33,220 nt of DNA. Source: Marinobacterium rhizophilum DSM 18822. GTDB lineage: Bacteria; Pseudomonadota; Gammaproteobacteria; Pseudomonadales; Balneatricaceae. The stretch lies in NCBI RefSeq assembly GCF_000378045.1, contig NZ_KB899121.1, forward strand, positions 1 through 33,220. The letters are read 5' to 3'. Under the pieces are notes generated by a model, which did no database searches, was not told the origin of the DNA, and worked only from the letters and a program-made list of their open reading frames with translations. Of this stretch, positions 1 to 7,391 are shown piece after piece. Every line of letters begins with the position of its first letter. Within the stretch, counting starts at the first letter, position 1. Both the position numbers and the translations under genes were made by a program.

Positions 1-428
1 AGCACACCGTGTTTGAAATCACCAAGAAGCTGCGCGAGAAGGGCGTCAAGGTACGTTTTGGCATCCATCCGGTGGCCGGGCGCATGCCGGGTCACATGAA
101 CGTGCTGCTGGCTGAAGCCAAGGTGCCGTACGATATCGTGTACGAAATGGATGAGATCAACGCGGACTTCCCCAATGTGGATGTCTCGATCGTGATCGGC
201 GCCAACGACATCGTTAACCCGGCGGCGCAGGAAGTGCCGGACAGCCCCATCGCCGGCATGCCGGTGCTGGAGCCCTGGAAAGGCAAGACCACTATCGTGC
301 TCAAGCGTGGTATGGCGACGGGTTACGCTGGCGTCGACAACCCGCTGTTCTACAAAGAGAACACGCGGATGCTGTTCGGCGATGCCAAGGACAGCGTTGA
401 TGCGCTGCTGAAGGCGCTTAGTCACTGA
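1..428 (+). CDS. pntB: NAD(P) transhydrogenase subunit beta, C-terminal part (5' end outside window)
   Basis: This is the NADP(H)-binding domain III of proton-translocating transhydrogenase, an inner-membrane enzyme that couples hydride transfer from NADH to NADP+ to proton entry. The reading frame is open from the left edge and ends in TGA at 426-428, so about 141 residues of a protein usually near 460-480 residues are present. Characteristic domain III sequence is seen: [20 protein letters not shown], then [40 protein letters not shown] and the C-terminal MLFGDAK. The membrane part and its partner pntA must lie to the left. A GTG at 9 is not a start; the frame simply enters from outside the window. 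A tandem repeat and a strong terminator follow, so this is the last gene of its operon. Confidence 0.96.
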   Translation, partial: HTVFEITKKLREKGVKVRFGIHPVAGRMPGHMNVLLAEAKVPYDIVYEMDEINADFPNVDVSIVIGANDIVNPAAQEVPDSPIAGMPVLEPWKGKTTIVLKRGMATGYAGVDNPLFYKENTRMLFGDAKDSVDALLKALSH

Positions 429-488
429 AGCAGAGGTCCTTAGCCGCTCATGCGGCACCTCGGGTTAGCCCATTGGGGTTAGCCCGAG

Positions 489-592
489 CAAACCCTGCTT
501 AAGCACATCCCTGTGCTTGCAGCATAAGCACATCCCTGTACAAACCCTGCTCCTGCACATCCTTGTGCTCGCAGGATAAGTACATCCCTGTA
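489..592. repeat. Two-copy 52-bp imperfect tandem repeat with hairpins
   Basis: Two abutting 52-bp units (489-540 and 541-592) match at about 45 of 52 positions. Both start CAAACCCTGC and end ACATCCCTGTA. Each unit can fold: unit 1 contains AAGCACA-TCCC-TGTGCTT inside a CTGC/GCAG outer stem, and unit 2 contains GCACA-TCCT-TGTGC inside CCTGC/GCAGG. Unit 2 also ends in GTACA-TCCC-TGTAC. The hairpin bases differ between units while pairing is kept. The repeat lies between the pntB stop and its terminator, so it would be transcribed as 3' UTR. Confidence 0.8.
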
Positions 593-595
593 CAA

Positions 596-630
596 AATGT
601 CAGTCGGTTATGCCGACTGGCATTTTTTTT
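596..630 (+). terminator. Rho-independent terminator after pntB
   Basis: A 12-bp stem (596-607 with 613-624, one G-U pair) with a 5-nt loop TTATG is followed by eight T residues. It closes the pntB transcript. Confidence 0.92.
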
Positions 631-845
631 GTCTGTTCGAAGCTAATTGCCATGGCGTTGATGATCAGTTCAGGGAACCACGAACAGGTTCCAATTGCTC
701 AGGCTATAGTAAATTGGATCCGTAGCGTGCCAGGGATTTATCGGTGATACACCGCTATGCCAAAAGAGGTTGGAGGTGGAGTGTTGCAGGCATCATAGGG
801 GGTTCATCGTTATGATGGGCGATAACGACAACGGTGGTGAAACTC
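631..845. other. Intergenic region upstream of the kinase gene
   Basis: No gene is seen. An inverted repeat TCGTTAT (807-813) / ATAACGA (822-828), with 8 bp between arms, lies 18 bp before the kinase start codon and could be an operator or 5' UTR hairpin. No convincing -35/-10 pair was found. Confidence 0.4.
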
Positions 846-1526
846 ATGACGAAAATCGACACTAGCAAGATCGTGGCACCAGAGTCGGTGAGGCGTTGCG
901 CGGCCGGGCTGGCGGATCGGATTGAAGCCCTGCCGGAATGCGAGACACGTCGCCTGGTCGCTATCGCCGGCCCGCCAGGCTCCGGTAAGTCCACACTGGC
1001 TGAAGCGGTGGTGGGGATTTTGACCGAGCGTGGGCACGGGGCCGTGTTGATGCCGATGGACGGTTTCCATCTGGACGACCGGTTGCTGGAACCTCGCGGA
1101 CTCCTGGCACGCAAAGGGGCACCGGAAACCTTCGATTTTGGCGGTTTCGCCTGCACGCTGAATCGGGTGCGCGACGAGTGCAGTGTCATTCTGCCTGTGT
1201 TCGACCGTGCCCGCGAAATTGCTGTCGCCGGGGCTGCCGAGATCAGCGCGCAAACCCGTATCGTTATCGTGGAGGGTAATTACCTCTGTTTTGATGAGGC
1301 GCCCTGGCGCTCGCTTGCAAACCTGTGGGATTTATCGGTGTTCCTGGATGTGCCTCTGGCAGAGCTTGAACAGCGCTTGATCGAGCGCTGGCGAGGTTAC
1401 GGTTTCGATCTGGACGCGGCCCGCACCAAAGCGCTCGGTAATGACATTCCCAATGCACGGCGTGTGGCAAGCGCTAGGGTGAAAGTGGATATTGTGCTGT
1501 CGGAGCGGGGAGCAGGGTACGAATAA
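846..1526 (+). CDS. P-loop nucleoside/sugar kinase-like protein (uridine kinase / FrcK-YggC type)
   Basis: A 226-residue soluble protein of the phosphoribulokinase/uridine kinase fold. The Walker A loop is GPPGSGKST at residues 42-50. The DGFHLDD segment after it is where this family binds metal and phosphoacceptor, and IVIVEGNYL is the Walker B-like strand seen in YggC/FrcK-type proteins. C-terminal RLIERWRGYGFD resembles the lid region. The ATG at 846 was chosen over in-frame GTG codons at 834/837 because GGTGGTGA then sits as a ribosome site and the protein starts at the usual length. The gene stands alone after a terminator, so context gives no substrate. FrcK homologues are annotated as fructose or nucleoside kinases; phosphorylation of a small molecule is as far as the sequence goes. 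Confidence 0.85.
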   Translation: MTKIDTSKIVAPESVRRCAAGLADRIEALPECETRRLVAIAGPPGSGKSTLAEAVVGILTERGHGAVLMPMDGFHLDDRLLEPRGLLARKGAPETFDFGGFACTLNRVRDECSVILPVFDRAREIAVAGAAEISAQTRIVIVEGNYLCFDEAPWRSLANLWDLSVFLDVPLAELEQRLIERWRGYGFDLDAARTKALGNDIPNARRVASARVKVDIVLSERGAGYE

Positions 1527-1630
1527 GGCACTCAGCGTATCTGATCGTCTGGCAGATACCAGAAAGCGCCGACACCGTGGTGCCGGAATACCGCTTTTGC
1601 TGAGTTTTGTTTTCCGTGACGGGTTCGGCT

Positions 1631-2320
1631 TCAGGCTCGGGCCTTTTGCCCAAACAGGAGTTTCTTGCCTTCTTCGGTAACCGCCGGGCGTTTGCTCCAG
1701 GGCCGGCCCTTTTCGTAGGCCCTTATGACCGCCGGGCGCTGCCGCATGCGTTCAAACCAGCGTTGCAGGTGGGGGAAGTCGGCGATGTTTTGTAGCTGGC
1801 GCTCATGGGGTGCGACCCAGGGATAGGCGGCCATGTCGGCAATGGAGTAATCACCGGCAATCCAGTCGCGGCCCTCCAGTTGCTTGTTGAGCACGCCGTA
1901 GAGCCGATTGGTTTCGTTGACATACCGATTCACGGCGTAGGGAACCTGCTCGGGGGCGTACTGTACAAAATGGTGATTCTGCCCGGCCATCGGCCCTAAG
2001 CCTCCCATCTGCCACATCAGCCATTCGAGCACCGTTTTGCGTGCCCGTAGCTCAGTGGGCAGGAAACGACCTGTTTTTTCCGCCAAATACATCAGAATGG
2101 CGCCGGATTCGAACACTGAAAGAGGCTCACCGCCGTCGCTGGGCGCATCGTCCACAATCGCAGGCATGCGGTTGTTGGGCGAAATGGCAAGAAAGTCGGG
2201 CTTGAACTGGTCTCCAGCGCTGATATCCACCGGAATGATATTGTACTCAAGCCCCGCCTCTTCCAGAAAAATGGTGATCTTGTGGCCATTGGGAGTGGGC
2301 CAGTAATAAAGGTCTAGCAT
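1631..2320 (-). CDS. yfcG: Glutathione S-transferase / GSH-dependent disulfide-bond oxidoreductase, YfcG-like
   Basis: A 229-residue cytosolic GST of the Nu class. The thioredoxin-like N-terminal domain (about residues 1-85) has PTPNGHKITIFLEEAGLEY, FLAISPNNRMPAIVD and FESGAILMYLAEKTG. Residues Thr9 and Asn11 match the GSH-contacting positions of E. coli YfcG, and no catalytic cysteine or tyrosine stands in their place. The all-alpha domain has the family signature WLMWQMGGLGPMAGQNHHF. YfcG homologues reduce disulfides such as hydroxyethyl disulfide and have peroxidase activity with GSH. The gene lies 9 bp after the second GST gene and is certainly cotranscribed with it from the TetR-controlled promoter. 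A weak hairpin (about 1569-1586) lies between its stop and the convergent kinase gene. Confidence 0.92.
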   Translation of the reverse strand: MLDLYYWPTPNGHKITIFLEEAGLEYNIIPVDISAGDQFKPDFLAISPNNRMPAIVDDAPSDGGEPLSVFESGAILMYLAEKTGRFLPTELRARKTVLEWLMWQMGGLGPMAGQNHHFVQYAPEQVPYAVNRYVNETNRLYGVLNKQLEGRDWIAGDYSIADMAAYPWVAPHERQLQNIADFPHLQRWFERMRQRPAVIRAYEKGRPWSKRPAVTEEGKKLLFGQKARA

Positions 2321-2330
2321 GGCTGTATCC

Positions 2331-3032
2331 TCAGGCCGGTGTGTCGAATGTGGTGGAATTCACCGGATAGTTCTGGGGAAACAGGGCACGTAACGCTGCT
2401 TCGTCACGCTCGGCCTTGAAGTCGATATCCTTGCCGACGTTTCGAGCCCGTGCAACGGCGGGGCGGCTGTTCACGTTGTCAAACCAGCGCTGCAGGTTCG
2501 GGTAGGGTGCCAGTGCTTCTTCACCCAGAACCACAGGGGCCTTGTCGAGCCAGCCCCATGCGGAGATATCGGCAATGCTGTAGCTGTTGCCAACAATATA
2601 CTGGCGATTCTCCAGATGTGCGTTCAGAACTTCATAATGGCGCTGTGCTTCACGATGATAGCGGTTGATGGCATAGGGCAGCTTTTCCGGTGCCATATGT
2701 TTGAAGTGGACCGCCTGGCCGGAATAGGGCCCGATACCGGTGGCCACGAACATCATCCACGAAAGAAGCTCAGCCCGGTCTTCGACGTCACCTGCCAAAT
2801 GTCCGGTTTTTTCGGACAGGTAAAGCAGGATCGCATTGGAGTCGAACACCCGCACGCCGTTGTCTTCAATCGCCGGTGTCTTGCCATTGGGGTTGATGGC
2901 TCGAAAGGCGGGGGCATGCTGTTCCCCCTTCAGGGTGTCCACGGGAACGACCTGGTAGGGCAGTCCGGTTTCTTCCAGGTAAAGTGCAACCTTCATCGGG
3001 TTGGGGGAGCGGTGAAAATAGAACTTGATCAT
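2331..3032 (-). CDS. Glutathione S-transferase, second YfcG-type paralogue
   Basis: A 233-residue GST that is clearly a paralogue of its downstream neighbour. It has RSPNPMKVALYLEETGLPY, AFRAINPNGKTPAIED and FDSNAILLYLSEKTG in the thioredoxin-like domain, and GIGPYSGQAVHF and YSIADISAWGW in the helical domain. Asn11 is kept, but Thr9 of YfcG is Ser here. The start at 3032 (ATGATCAAG) is preferred because GGAG lies 7-10 bases upstream; the longer frame to 3062 has no ribosome site and would run into the operators. First gene of a two-gene operon divergent from the TetR gene, with three operator copies upstream. Expression is probably induced by an electrophile or disulfide-forming compound sensed by that regulator. 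Confidence 0.9.
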   Translation of the reverse strand: MIKFYFHRSPNPMKVALYLEETGLPYQVVPVDTLKGEQHAPAFRAINPNGKTPAIEDNGVRVFDSNAILLYLSEKTGHLAGDVEDRAELLSWMMFVATGIGPYSGQAVHFKHMAPEKLPYAINRYHREAQRHYEVLNAHLENRQYIVGNSYSIADISAWGWLDKAPVVLGEEALAPYPNLQRWFDNVNSRPAVARARNVGKDIDFKAERDEAALRALFPQNYPVNSTTFDTPA

Positions 3033-3049
3033 GGATGTCTCCGGCTCAG

Positions 3050-3113
3050 CTTGAACAGTCATTCAAACATGGCTTGAATGACTGTTCAAGCTTAATTTGA
3101 ATGTTCATTCAAA
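3050..3113. promoter_or_regulatory. Three evenly spaced TetR-type operators in the gst/tetR divergent promoter
   Basis: Three 16-bp sites share the core TTGAA-N6-TTCAA: O1 TTGAACAGTCATTCAA (3051-3066), O2 TTGAATGACTGTTCAA (3074-3089) and O3 TTGAATGTTCATTCAA (3097-3112). They repeat every 23 bp exactly. O1 and O2 are mirror copies, so 3050-3066 and 3074-3090 form a perfect 17-bp inverted repeat; O3 extends to an 18-bp palindrome with a 2-bp centre. O3 covers the -35 hexamer of the tetR promoter. The regulator is assumed to be the adjacent TetR protein, acting as autorepressor and repressor of the gst genes. Confidence 0.85.
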
Positions 3114-3126
3114 CTGGCGCTATACT
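3097..3126 (+). promoter_or_regulatory. Promoter of the tetR gene
   Basis: A -35 TTGAAT (3097-3102), an 18-bp spacer and a -10 TATACT (3121-3126) lie about 30 bp before the regulator start codon. The -35 lies inside operator O3, which predicts autorepression. Confidence 0.7.
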
Positions 3127-3156
3127 GCAGCCTCGCAATGCACAGCGGTGGTGAAG

Positions 3157-3801
3157 ATGGCGCGGGCACAGTTTGATCGAGAGCAGGTGATTCGGGATTC
3201 CACCCGGCTATTCTGGCAACAGGGCTTTAGTGGTGCATCCATGGCACAGGTATTCAAGGCCACCGGGCTCAAGCCGGGCAGCCTTTACCTGGCCTTTGGC
3301 AGCAAGGAAGGCTTGTACCTGGCCGCGTTAGATCAGTATGCCCGCCAGTCTCAGGCAACGCTGCGCCAGGTGCTGGATGAGGCGCCATGCGTGGGCGTGG
3401 GTATATGCCGGCAATTGCTGCGCATGGTGGATGAATGCGGCAAAGCGGATTACTGCAGCTGTTTTCTCGTCAAGAGTCAGCTGGAGCTGGCCGCAGGTGG
3501 TGGCGACCTGCTGAGTCGTGTCAGCGGCTATCTGGGCGAGATGGAAGCCTTGTACGCCGACTACCTTGGCCGCGACTACCCGCAGGAACAGGCCCGACAA
3601 AAGGCTGCCAGCCTCATGCTGCACATTTTTGGTCTGCGTGTGTATGGCTACCTGGGACGCTCTCGGGATCAGATGGTGGCGGCCATGCAGGAAGGGCTCG
3701 CGTGGTTGCCCTGGGAGGCTGCCAGCGGGGACAACGATGGAGCTAATGAAGCGTCGATTATGTCGGCATCGCCCCTTTACGATGGCCGTGGGTGCGGCTA
3801 G
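3157..3801 (+). CDS. TetR/AcrR family transcriptional regulator
   Basis: A 214-residue DNA-binding repressor. The N-terminal helix-turn-helix (about residues 8-55) is typical: RDSTRLFWQQGFSGASMAQV followed by KATGLKPGSLYLAFGSKEGLY. The remainder is the ligand-binding helical domain, with a Cys-rich stretch ADYCSCFLVKSQLELA that could be a sensing element; this is a guess from composition. The ATG at 3157 was chosen over an in-frame codon at 3097, which lies inside the operator and upstream of the transcription start. It is divergent from two GST genes and is flanked by three matching operators, so it most likely represses the gst operon and itself and is released by an electrophile or aromatic ligand. 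Confidence 0.92.
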   Translation: MARAQFDREQVIRDSTRLFWQQGFSGASMAQVFKATGLKPGSLYLAFGSKEGLYLAALDQYARQSQATLRQVLDEAPCVGVGICRQLLRMVDECGKADYCSCFLVKSQLELAAGGGDLLSRVSGYLGEMEALYADYLGRDYPQEQARQKAASLMLHIFGLRVYGYLGRSRDQMVAAMQEGLAWLPWEAASGDNDGANEASIMSASPLYDGRGCG

Positions 3802-3842
3802 TCTGGCGTCTGGTTTTTTAATGCAACGGAGTTGTGTCGCTT

Positions 3843-4025
3843 ATGTTCAAATCACTCGCCACCCCACTGTTCGTTGGCGCCTTTGTCGGCAGTTTGCTGC
3901 TGGTGCAGGGTTGCAGCCCTAAAGTTGGATCGGATTCCTGGTGCAAGCAGATGGAAGAAAAGCCCAAGGGTGAATGGAGTGCCAATGATGCAGCTGAATA
4001 CGCCAGGTCCTGCATCCTGAAGTAA
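3843..4025 (+). CDS. DUF3012 family small lipoprotein
   Basis: A 60-residue exported lipoprotein. The signal peptide is MFKSLATPLFVGAFVGSLLL followed by the lipobox VQGC, so the mature protein is only about 38 residues starting at Cys. The mature part, CSPKVGSDSWCKQMEEKPKG and EWSANDAAEYARSCIL, matches the DUF3012 pattern of an invariant W-C and a C-terminal Cys, which could form one disulfide. ATG at 3843 is preferred to GTG at 3834 because GGAG at 3828-3831 is 11 bp from the ATG but only 2 bp from the GTG. The family's function is unknown. The gene is followed directly by a terminator. Confidence 0.85.
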   Translation: MFKSLATPLFVGAFVGSLLLVQGCSPKVGSDSWCKQMEEKPKGEWSANDAAEYARSCILK

Positions 4026-4042
4026 CCCGGTCGCAAGACGAG

Positions 4043-4075
4043 CAGCCGGCAGCTTAAGTGCGCCGGCCTGTTTTT
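4043..4075 (+). terminator. Rho-independent terminator after the DUF3012 gene
   Basis: CAGCCGGC (4043-4050) pairs with GCCGGCCTG (4062-4070) with one bulge, and five T residues follow. Confidence 0.75.
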
Positions 4076-4272
4076 AATCCAATATTTATACCGTTATCTT
4101 GGTTTCTGTAACAGTTGTCACTCCTAATTCCGGGCGATAGACCCTTGAAAAAGGGGGTTGTGATCCGGCGCCTGCTTCGCTACGTATTCAGTGCAAGACT
4201 GGCTTGCCACCAGGGGCCCCTAGCATCTAGCCCCTGGACAGCTCTAACATCCTGCGCCGCCGGAGTGTCGTT

Positions 4273-5265
4273 ATGTCCTGGTTCCTTGGTCTCTTAACCG
4301 TGCTGGCGCTCATTACTCATCTGGGCAATAGGCAAACGCAAATGCAGTTTCCGCCACTCGGTGACTTTCTGGAGGTGGACGGGGTACGGATGCATTATCG
4401 TGAGGCGGGTTCAGGGCCCGCACTGGTGTTGATTCATGGCTCAAGCGCCAACCTGCGGGACTTCAGCACAAGCCTGTTTACACCACTGAGTCAAAACTAC
4501 CGTGTGATTGCCATCGACCGGCCCGGTCACGGTTATAGTGAGCGTCCCAAGGGCGCCTGGCCAGACCCTGGACGTCAGGCTGAGCTGATTCATCAGTTAT
4601 TGCAGCAGCTGAAGGTTGAACGGCCCGTGTTGGTTGGGCACTCATGGGGCGGATCTGTGGTGCTGGCCTATATGCTGGCGTATCCGGACGAGACGGCTGC
4701 CGGCGTGTTACTGGCGGGCGCGACCCATCCGTGGACCGGCGGCGTGGCCTGGTACAACTCGCTGGCGGGCGTTCCGCTGCTGGGGCCAGTATTTGCCCAC
4801 ACGCTGGTTTATCCATTGGGCTCCTTTTTGTTGCATGATGCAGTCGCCGGCGTGTTCGCGCCCAATCCGGTACCGAAAGAATATTATGCATCCGCGGGTG
4901 TGGGCTTGTTCCTGCGTCCACAGACCTTTCTCGCTAATGCTCAGGACGCCCGCGGCTTAAGCGATTTTCTCGTTACGCAAAGCCTGCATTACGACGAAAT
5001 AAGTCAGCCACTGTTATTGCTGACCGGGCATGATGACATCCTGGTGCCGGCCTGGAATCACAGTGAGCGTCTGGCTCGTCAGGCTCCCAATGCAGAGCAG
5101 ATTGAATTTGAGGCCACCGGTCACGCATTACATAATGCCCACAGCGCCCGGGTTGCAGCCGTTATTGAGGCGTTCCTGGCTCGCCATAAAAGCGGGTCAG
5201 GCAGGGGGCAGTCCAGTGTTGATGAGCAGAATGCGTTAACAAGGGTTATGCAGTCGCCCGATTGA
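4273..5265 (+). CDS. Alpha/beta hydrolase, membrane-anchored or exported
   Basis: A 330-residue alpha/beta-hydrolase-fold protein. Residues 1-17 (MSWFLGLLTVLALITHL) form one hydrophobic helix, an N-terminal anchor or uncleaved signal. The oxyanion HG is at 55-56 (LVLIHGSSAN). The nucleophile is Ser124 in VGHSWGGS. The acid is probably Asp255 in LLTGHDDILVP, and the histidine is His284 in ATGHALH. IDRPGHGYSERP and the lid region WTGGVAWYNSLAGVPLLGPV are typical of epoxide hydrolase/haloalkane-dehalogenase-like or esterase members. Substrate cannot be told. It is followed after 40 bp by the EEP-family membrane gene in the same direction, so the two may be cotranscribed. Confidence 0.88.
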   Translation: MSWFLGLLTVLALITHLGNRQTQMQFPPLGDFLEVDGVRMHYREAGSGPALVLIHGSSANLRDFSTSLFTPLSQNYRVIAIDRPGHGYSERPKGAWPDPGRQAELIHQLLQQLKVERPVLVGHSWGGSVVLAYMLAYPDETAAGVLLAGATHPWTGGVAWYNSLAGVPLLGPVFAHTLVYPLGSFLLHDAVAGVFAPNPVPKEYYASAGVGLFLRPQTFLANAQDARGLSDFLVTQSLHYDEISQPLLLLTGHDDILVPAWNHSERLARQAPNAEQIEFEATGHALHNAHSARVAAVIEAFLARHKSGSGRGQSSVDEQNALTRVMQSPD

Positions 5266-5305
5266 ACGGCACAATAGCGCTTGTTGTTCCTACGAGACAG
5301 GCAGG

Positions 5306-6433
5306 ATGTTCGATCTGATATTTACTAGCTCTGCTGTACTGACAGTCTTATTGCTTGTCGCAACGTTATTGCCGCTCTCCCGGGCACCAGTTTGGTGGGT
5401 GCGTGGGTTTGACTTCCCGCGCATGCAGTTTGGTGTACTGGCAGCTGCACTTGCGCTGGTGCAAATACTGCAGTTGTTGCAGGGCGCGCAGGCCGATTTT
5501 TCTGTGGCGGGCGTTTATCTGATGCTGGTAGTTACGCTGTGCTGCCTGGGCGTTCAAGTCTGGTGGATCCTTCCCTTTACCCGATTACACCCCGTCGAGG
5601 TGCAGTGGAACGATACGCCGGATATACCCAACAGTATCGCCATCATGACGGCCAATGTGCTGACGCCTAACCGTAATGCGCAGGCACTGCTGGAGCTGGT
5701 GAGTCGGCATGATCCCGATATCGTGGTGACACTGGAGTCCGATGACTGGTGGCAGCAGAGGCTCGACAGTCTGGACGCCGATTACCCCTACAGTCTCAAG
5801 TGTCCGCTGGATAATCTTTACGGTATGCACCTGTATTCCAGGCTGCCGCTATCGGACAGTCATATCGAGTATCTGGTGGAGTCCGGCGTGCCTTCCATGC
5901 ACACCCTGGTGCAGTTGCGAAGCGGTCAGCAGGTACGTGCCCATTTCCTGCATCCTGCACCGCCAAGCCCCACAGAGAATGAAGAGTCCTCACCGCGTGA
6001 CGCGGAGCTCATCGTCGTGGCAAAAAGTATTGCCAAGGGTCTCGCAAAGGATGATCGGCCGGTGATTGTCAGCGGAGATCTGAATGACGTCGCCTGGTCA
6101 GACACCACCCGGCTGTTTCGCAAGATCAGCGGGCTGCTGGATCCGCGTGTTGGCCGTGGACTCTATAACACTTTTCATGCGGGCTACTGGTTCCTGCGCT
6201 GGCCGCTGGATCACCTGTTCCACAGTGCGGATTTTCGTGTGCACGACCTGCGCCGGCTGGCGGGGTTTGGCTCTGATCACTTCGCGCTGTTCAGCAGGCT
6301 CGTGTACCAGGGCAACCGGGTAGAGGAGCAGAATGGCCTTGACGCGGCGCCTGGCGATGAAGCCTGGGCAAATGAAAAAGTGCAGCAGCATGATCTCAGT
6401 GTGCAGGATGTGCCTAAGCCGGGTTCAAACTAA
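5306..6433 (+). CDS. Endonuclease/exonuclease/phosphatase (EEP) family protein with N-terminal membrane segments, YafD-like
   Basis: A 375-residue protein with about three N-terminal membrane helices (residues roughly 5-24, 40-60, 66-90) followed by an EEP catalytic domain. Seen motifs: TANVLTPN with Asn117, VVTLESDDWW with Glu144 as metal ligand, the RAHFLHPAPP His strand, VIVSGDLND, PLDHLFHS and the terminal GFGSDHFALF. These match the Mg2+-dependent DNase I/sphingomyelinase/phosphatase active site. The layout resembles E. coli YafD. The substrate may be a nucleic acid, lipid or phosphoester; context does not decide. Residues after about 345 form an acidic, low-complexity tail. Confidence 0.85.
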   Translation: MFDLIFTSSAVLTVLLLVATLLPLSRAPVWWVRGFDFPRMQFGVLAAALALVQILQLLQGAQADFSVAGVYLMLVVTLCCLGVQVWWILPFTRLHPVEVQWNDTPDIPNSIAIMTANVLTPNRNAQALLELVSRHDPDIVVTLESDDWWQQRLDSLDADYPYSLKCPLDNLYGMHLYSRLPLSDSHIEYLVESGVPSMHTLVQLRSGQQVRAHFLHPAPPSPTENEESSPRDAELIVVAKSIAKGLAKDDRPVIVSGDLNDVAWSDTTRLFRKISGLLDPRVGRGLYNTFHAGYWFLRWPLDHLFHSADFRVHDLRRLAGFGSDHFALFSRLVYQGNRVEEQNGLDAAPGDEAWANEKVQQHDLSVQDVPKPGSN

Positions 6434-6945
6434 TCTGCGCTGCCAAGCAGAGCCTGGATCGGCCGGGTGTGCCAGGGGTTTCACGACCGGTCCCGGTTCC
6501 GCCAATCCCGTTCGAGTAAAATTTCACTGTTCGGGGCGGGCAGTATTAAACCCCAAAGCGAGGTTCGCGGTGACTGACTGAGTTTTTTGTCTGCCTGGCG
6601 TTGGCTCGAGTCAGGATCAAGCGCAGTAGAGCGCAAACGCAAATATTCTTCTTCGGCAGCTGGCGATGTCCCTGTTCCTGAGCCAAGCTCTAATGCAGAT
6701 TAATGGTTAAATATTATCCGGTGGTTCCACAGGTCAGTCAGGGTTGACGCGGCGAATACCAAGGCAGGGACGTCGATAATAACAAGCCGATTGGGCAGGG
6801 CGAAGGATACACGCAGATCATGAATATCATTGCGGATCAGGGTTGGGGCGTATTTCTGGTATCGCTGGTGTTAACTATCTTTGTTTCATATCCCCAATAT
6901 TGAATTGTGCAGGACGCGAGGTCCTGCCCAAAGGGTTATTTGGGG
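6434..6945. other. Intergenic region between the EEP gene and the MITE-like element
   Basis: No well-supported gene. A hairpin GCAGGAC-GCGAG-GTCCTGC lies at 6909-6927 without a T run. A tiny frame at 6820-6903 is listed separately. Confidence 0.5.
6820..6903 (+). CDS. Possible 27-residue hydrophobic peptide or N-terminal gene remnant
   Basis: ATG at 6820 opens a frame reading MNIIADQGWGVFLVSLVLTI then FVSYPQY and stop. One hydrophobic helix (about residues 10-24) could span the membrane. GAAGGA at 6801-6806 is rather far (about 13 bp) to be a ribosome site. It may be a small membrane protein or the start of a transporter gene whose rest was lost; the MITE-like element begins 43 bp after its stop. 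I do not recognise it, and chance is quite possible. Confidence 0.25.
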   Translation: MNIIADQGWGVFLVSLVLTIFVSYPQY

Positions 6946-7115
6946 CTAGCAGTCTGTCGGACTTAACACTGATCTACTGCGGAAAAGCCGATTTTGGTCA
7001 TTTTGTGTGCTCTATTTTTGTTAAATAGAACCACTATTCGCCTCAAAAGAGCTCAAAAACTGCGTCAAAACGGACTTTCCCTCGCTACGACCGGCCAAGC
7101 CCGACAGGCTGCTAG
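6946..7115. mobile_element. MITE-like element, 170 bp, with CTAG-flanked terminal inverted repeats
   Basis: The left end reads CTAGCAGTCTGTCGGACTT and the right end, on the other strand, CTAGCAGCCTGTCGGGCTT, so 17 of 19 terminal bases match. If CTAG is the target duplication, the element proper is 6950-7111 with inverted repeats starting CAG(T/C)CTGTCGG. Inside are a hairpin TCTATTT-TTGTT-AAATAGA (7011-7029) and no coding frame. CTAG duplications are known for some IS5-group (IS427-like) elements, and similar ends occur near IS1182-type transposases; the parent family is not settled from this copy. Confidence 0.65.
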
Positions 7116-7391
7116 GCTGTTCATTTTTGATTGTGTTTCCGCTGCAAGTTCATGTAGCTAAAACAGGTCTGCCCAGGGTAACTACCTCAGGCTGTTTTCG
7201 TTCAATCGGATTCACAGCCTGAAGCCTTCCTCAGCGTTTAACAATCTGGCTTATGTTATACGGTCTGATCCGGGTTACCGGTTAAGCACCGCAAAAGTTG
7301 CAATCCTTAAAGGGGGCTGTGCAACAAATCCGCCGCTTCTGACAATAGAGTGCCAAAGTTGCTTCATGCATTTTCCAATCTGATTACCCCT
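7116..7391. other. Intergenic region downstream of the lysR gene
   Basis: Nothing recognisable; no clear terminator for the minus-strand lysR gene was seen. Confidence 0.4.

Noticed and set aside
489-592. CRISPR array
   Set aside because: Units abut without spacers and there are only two; no cas genes.
6744-6780. Promoter TTGACG...GATAAT upstream of the 27-codon frame
   Set aside because: Spacer of 25 bp is too long for sigma-70.
6843-7028. 61-codon frame running into the MITE-like element
   Set aside because: Starts in no context and crosses the element's left end; no homology seen.
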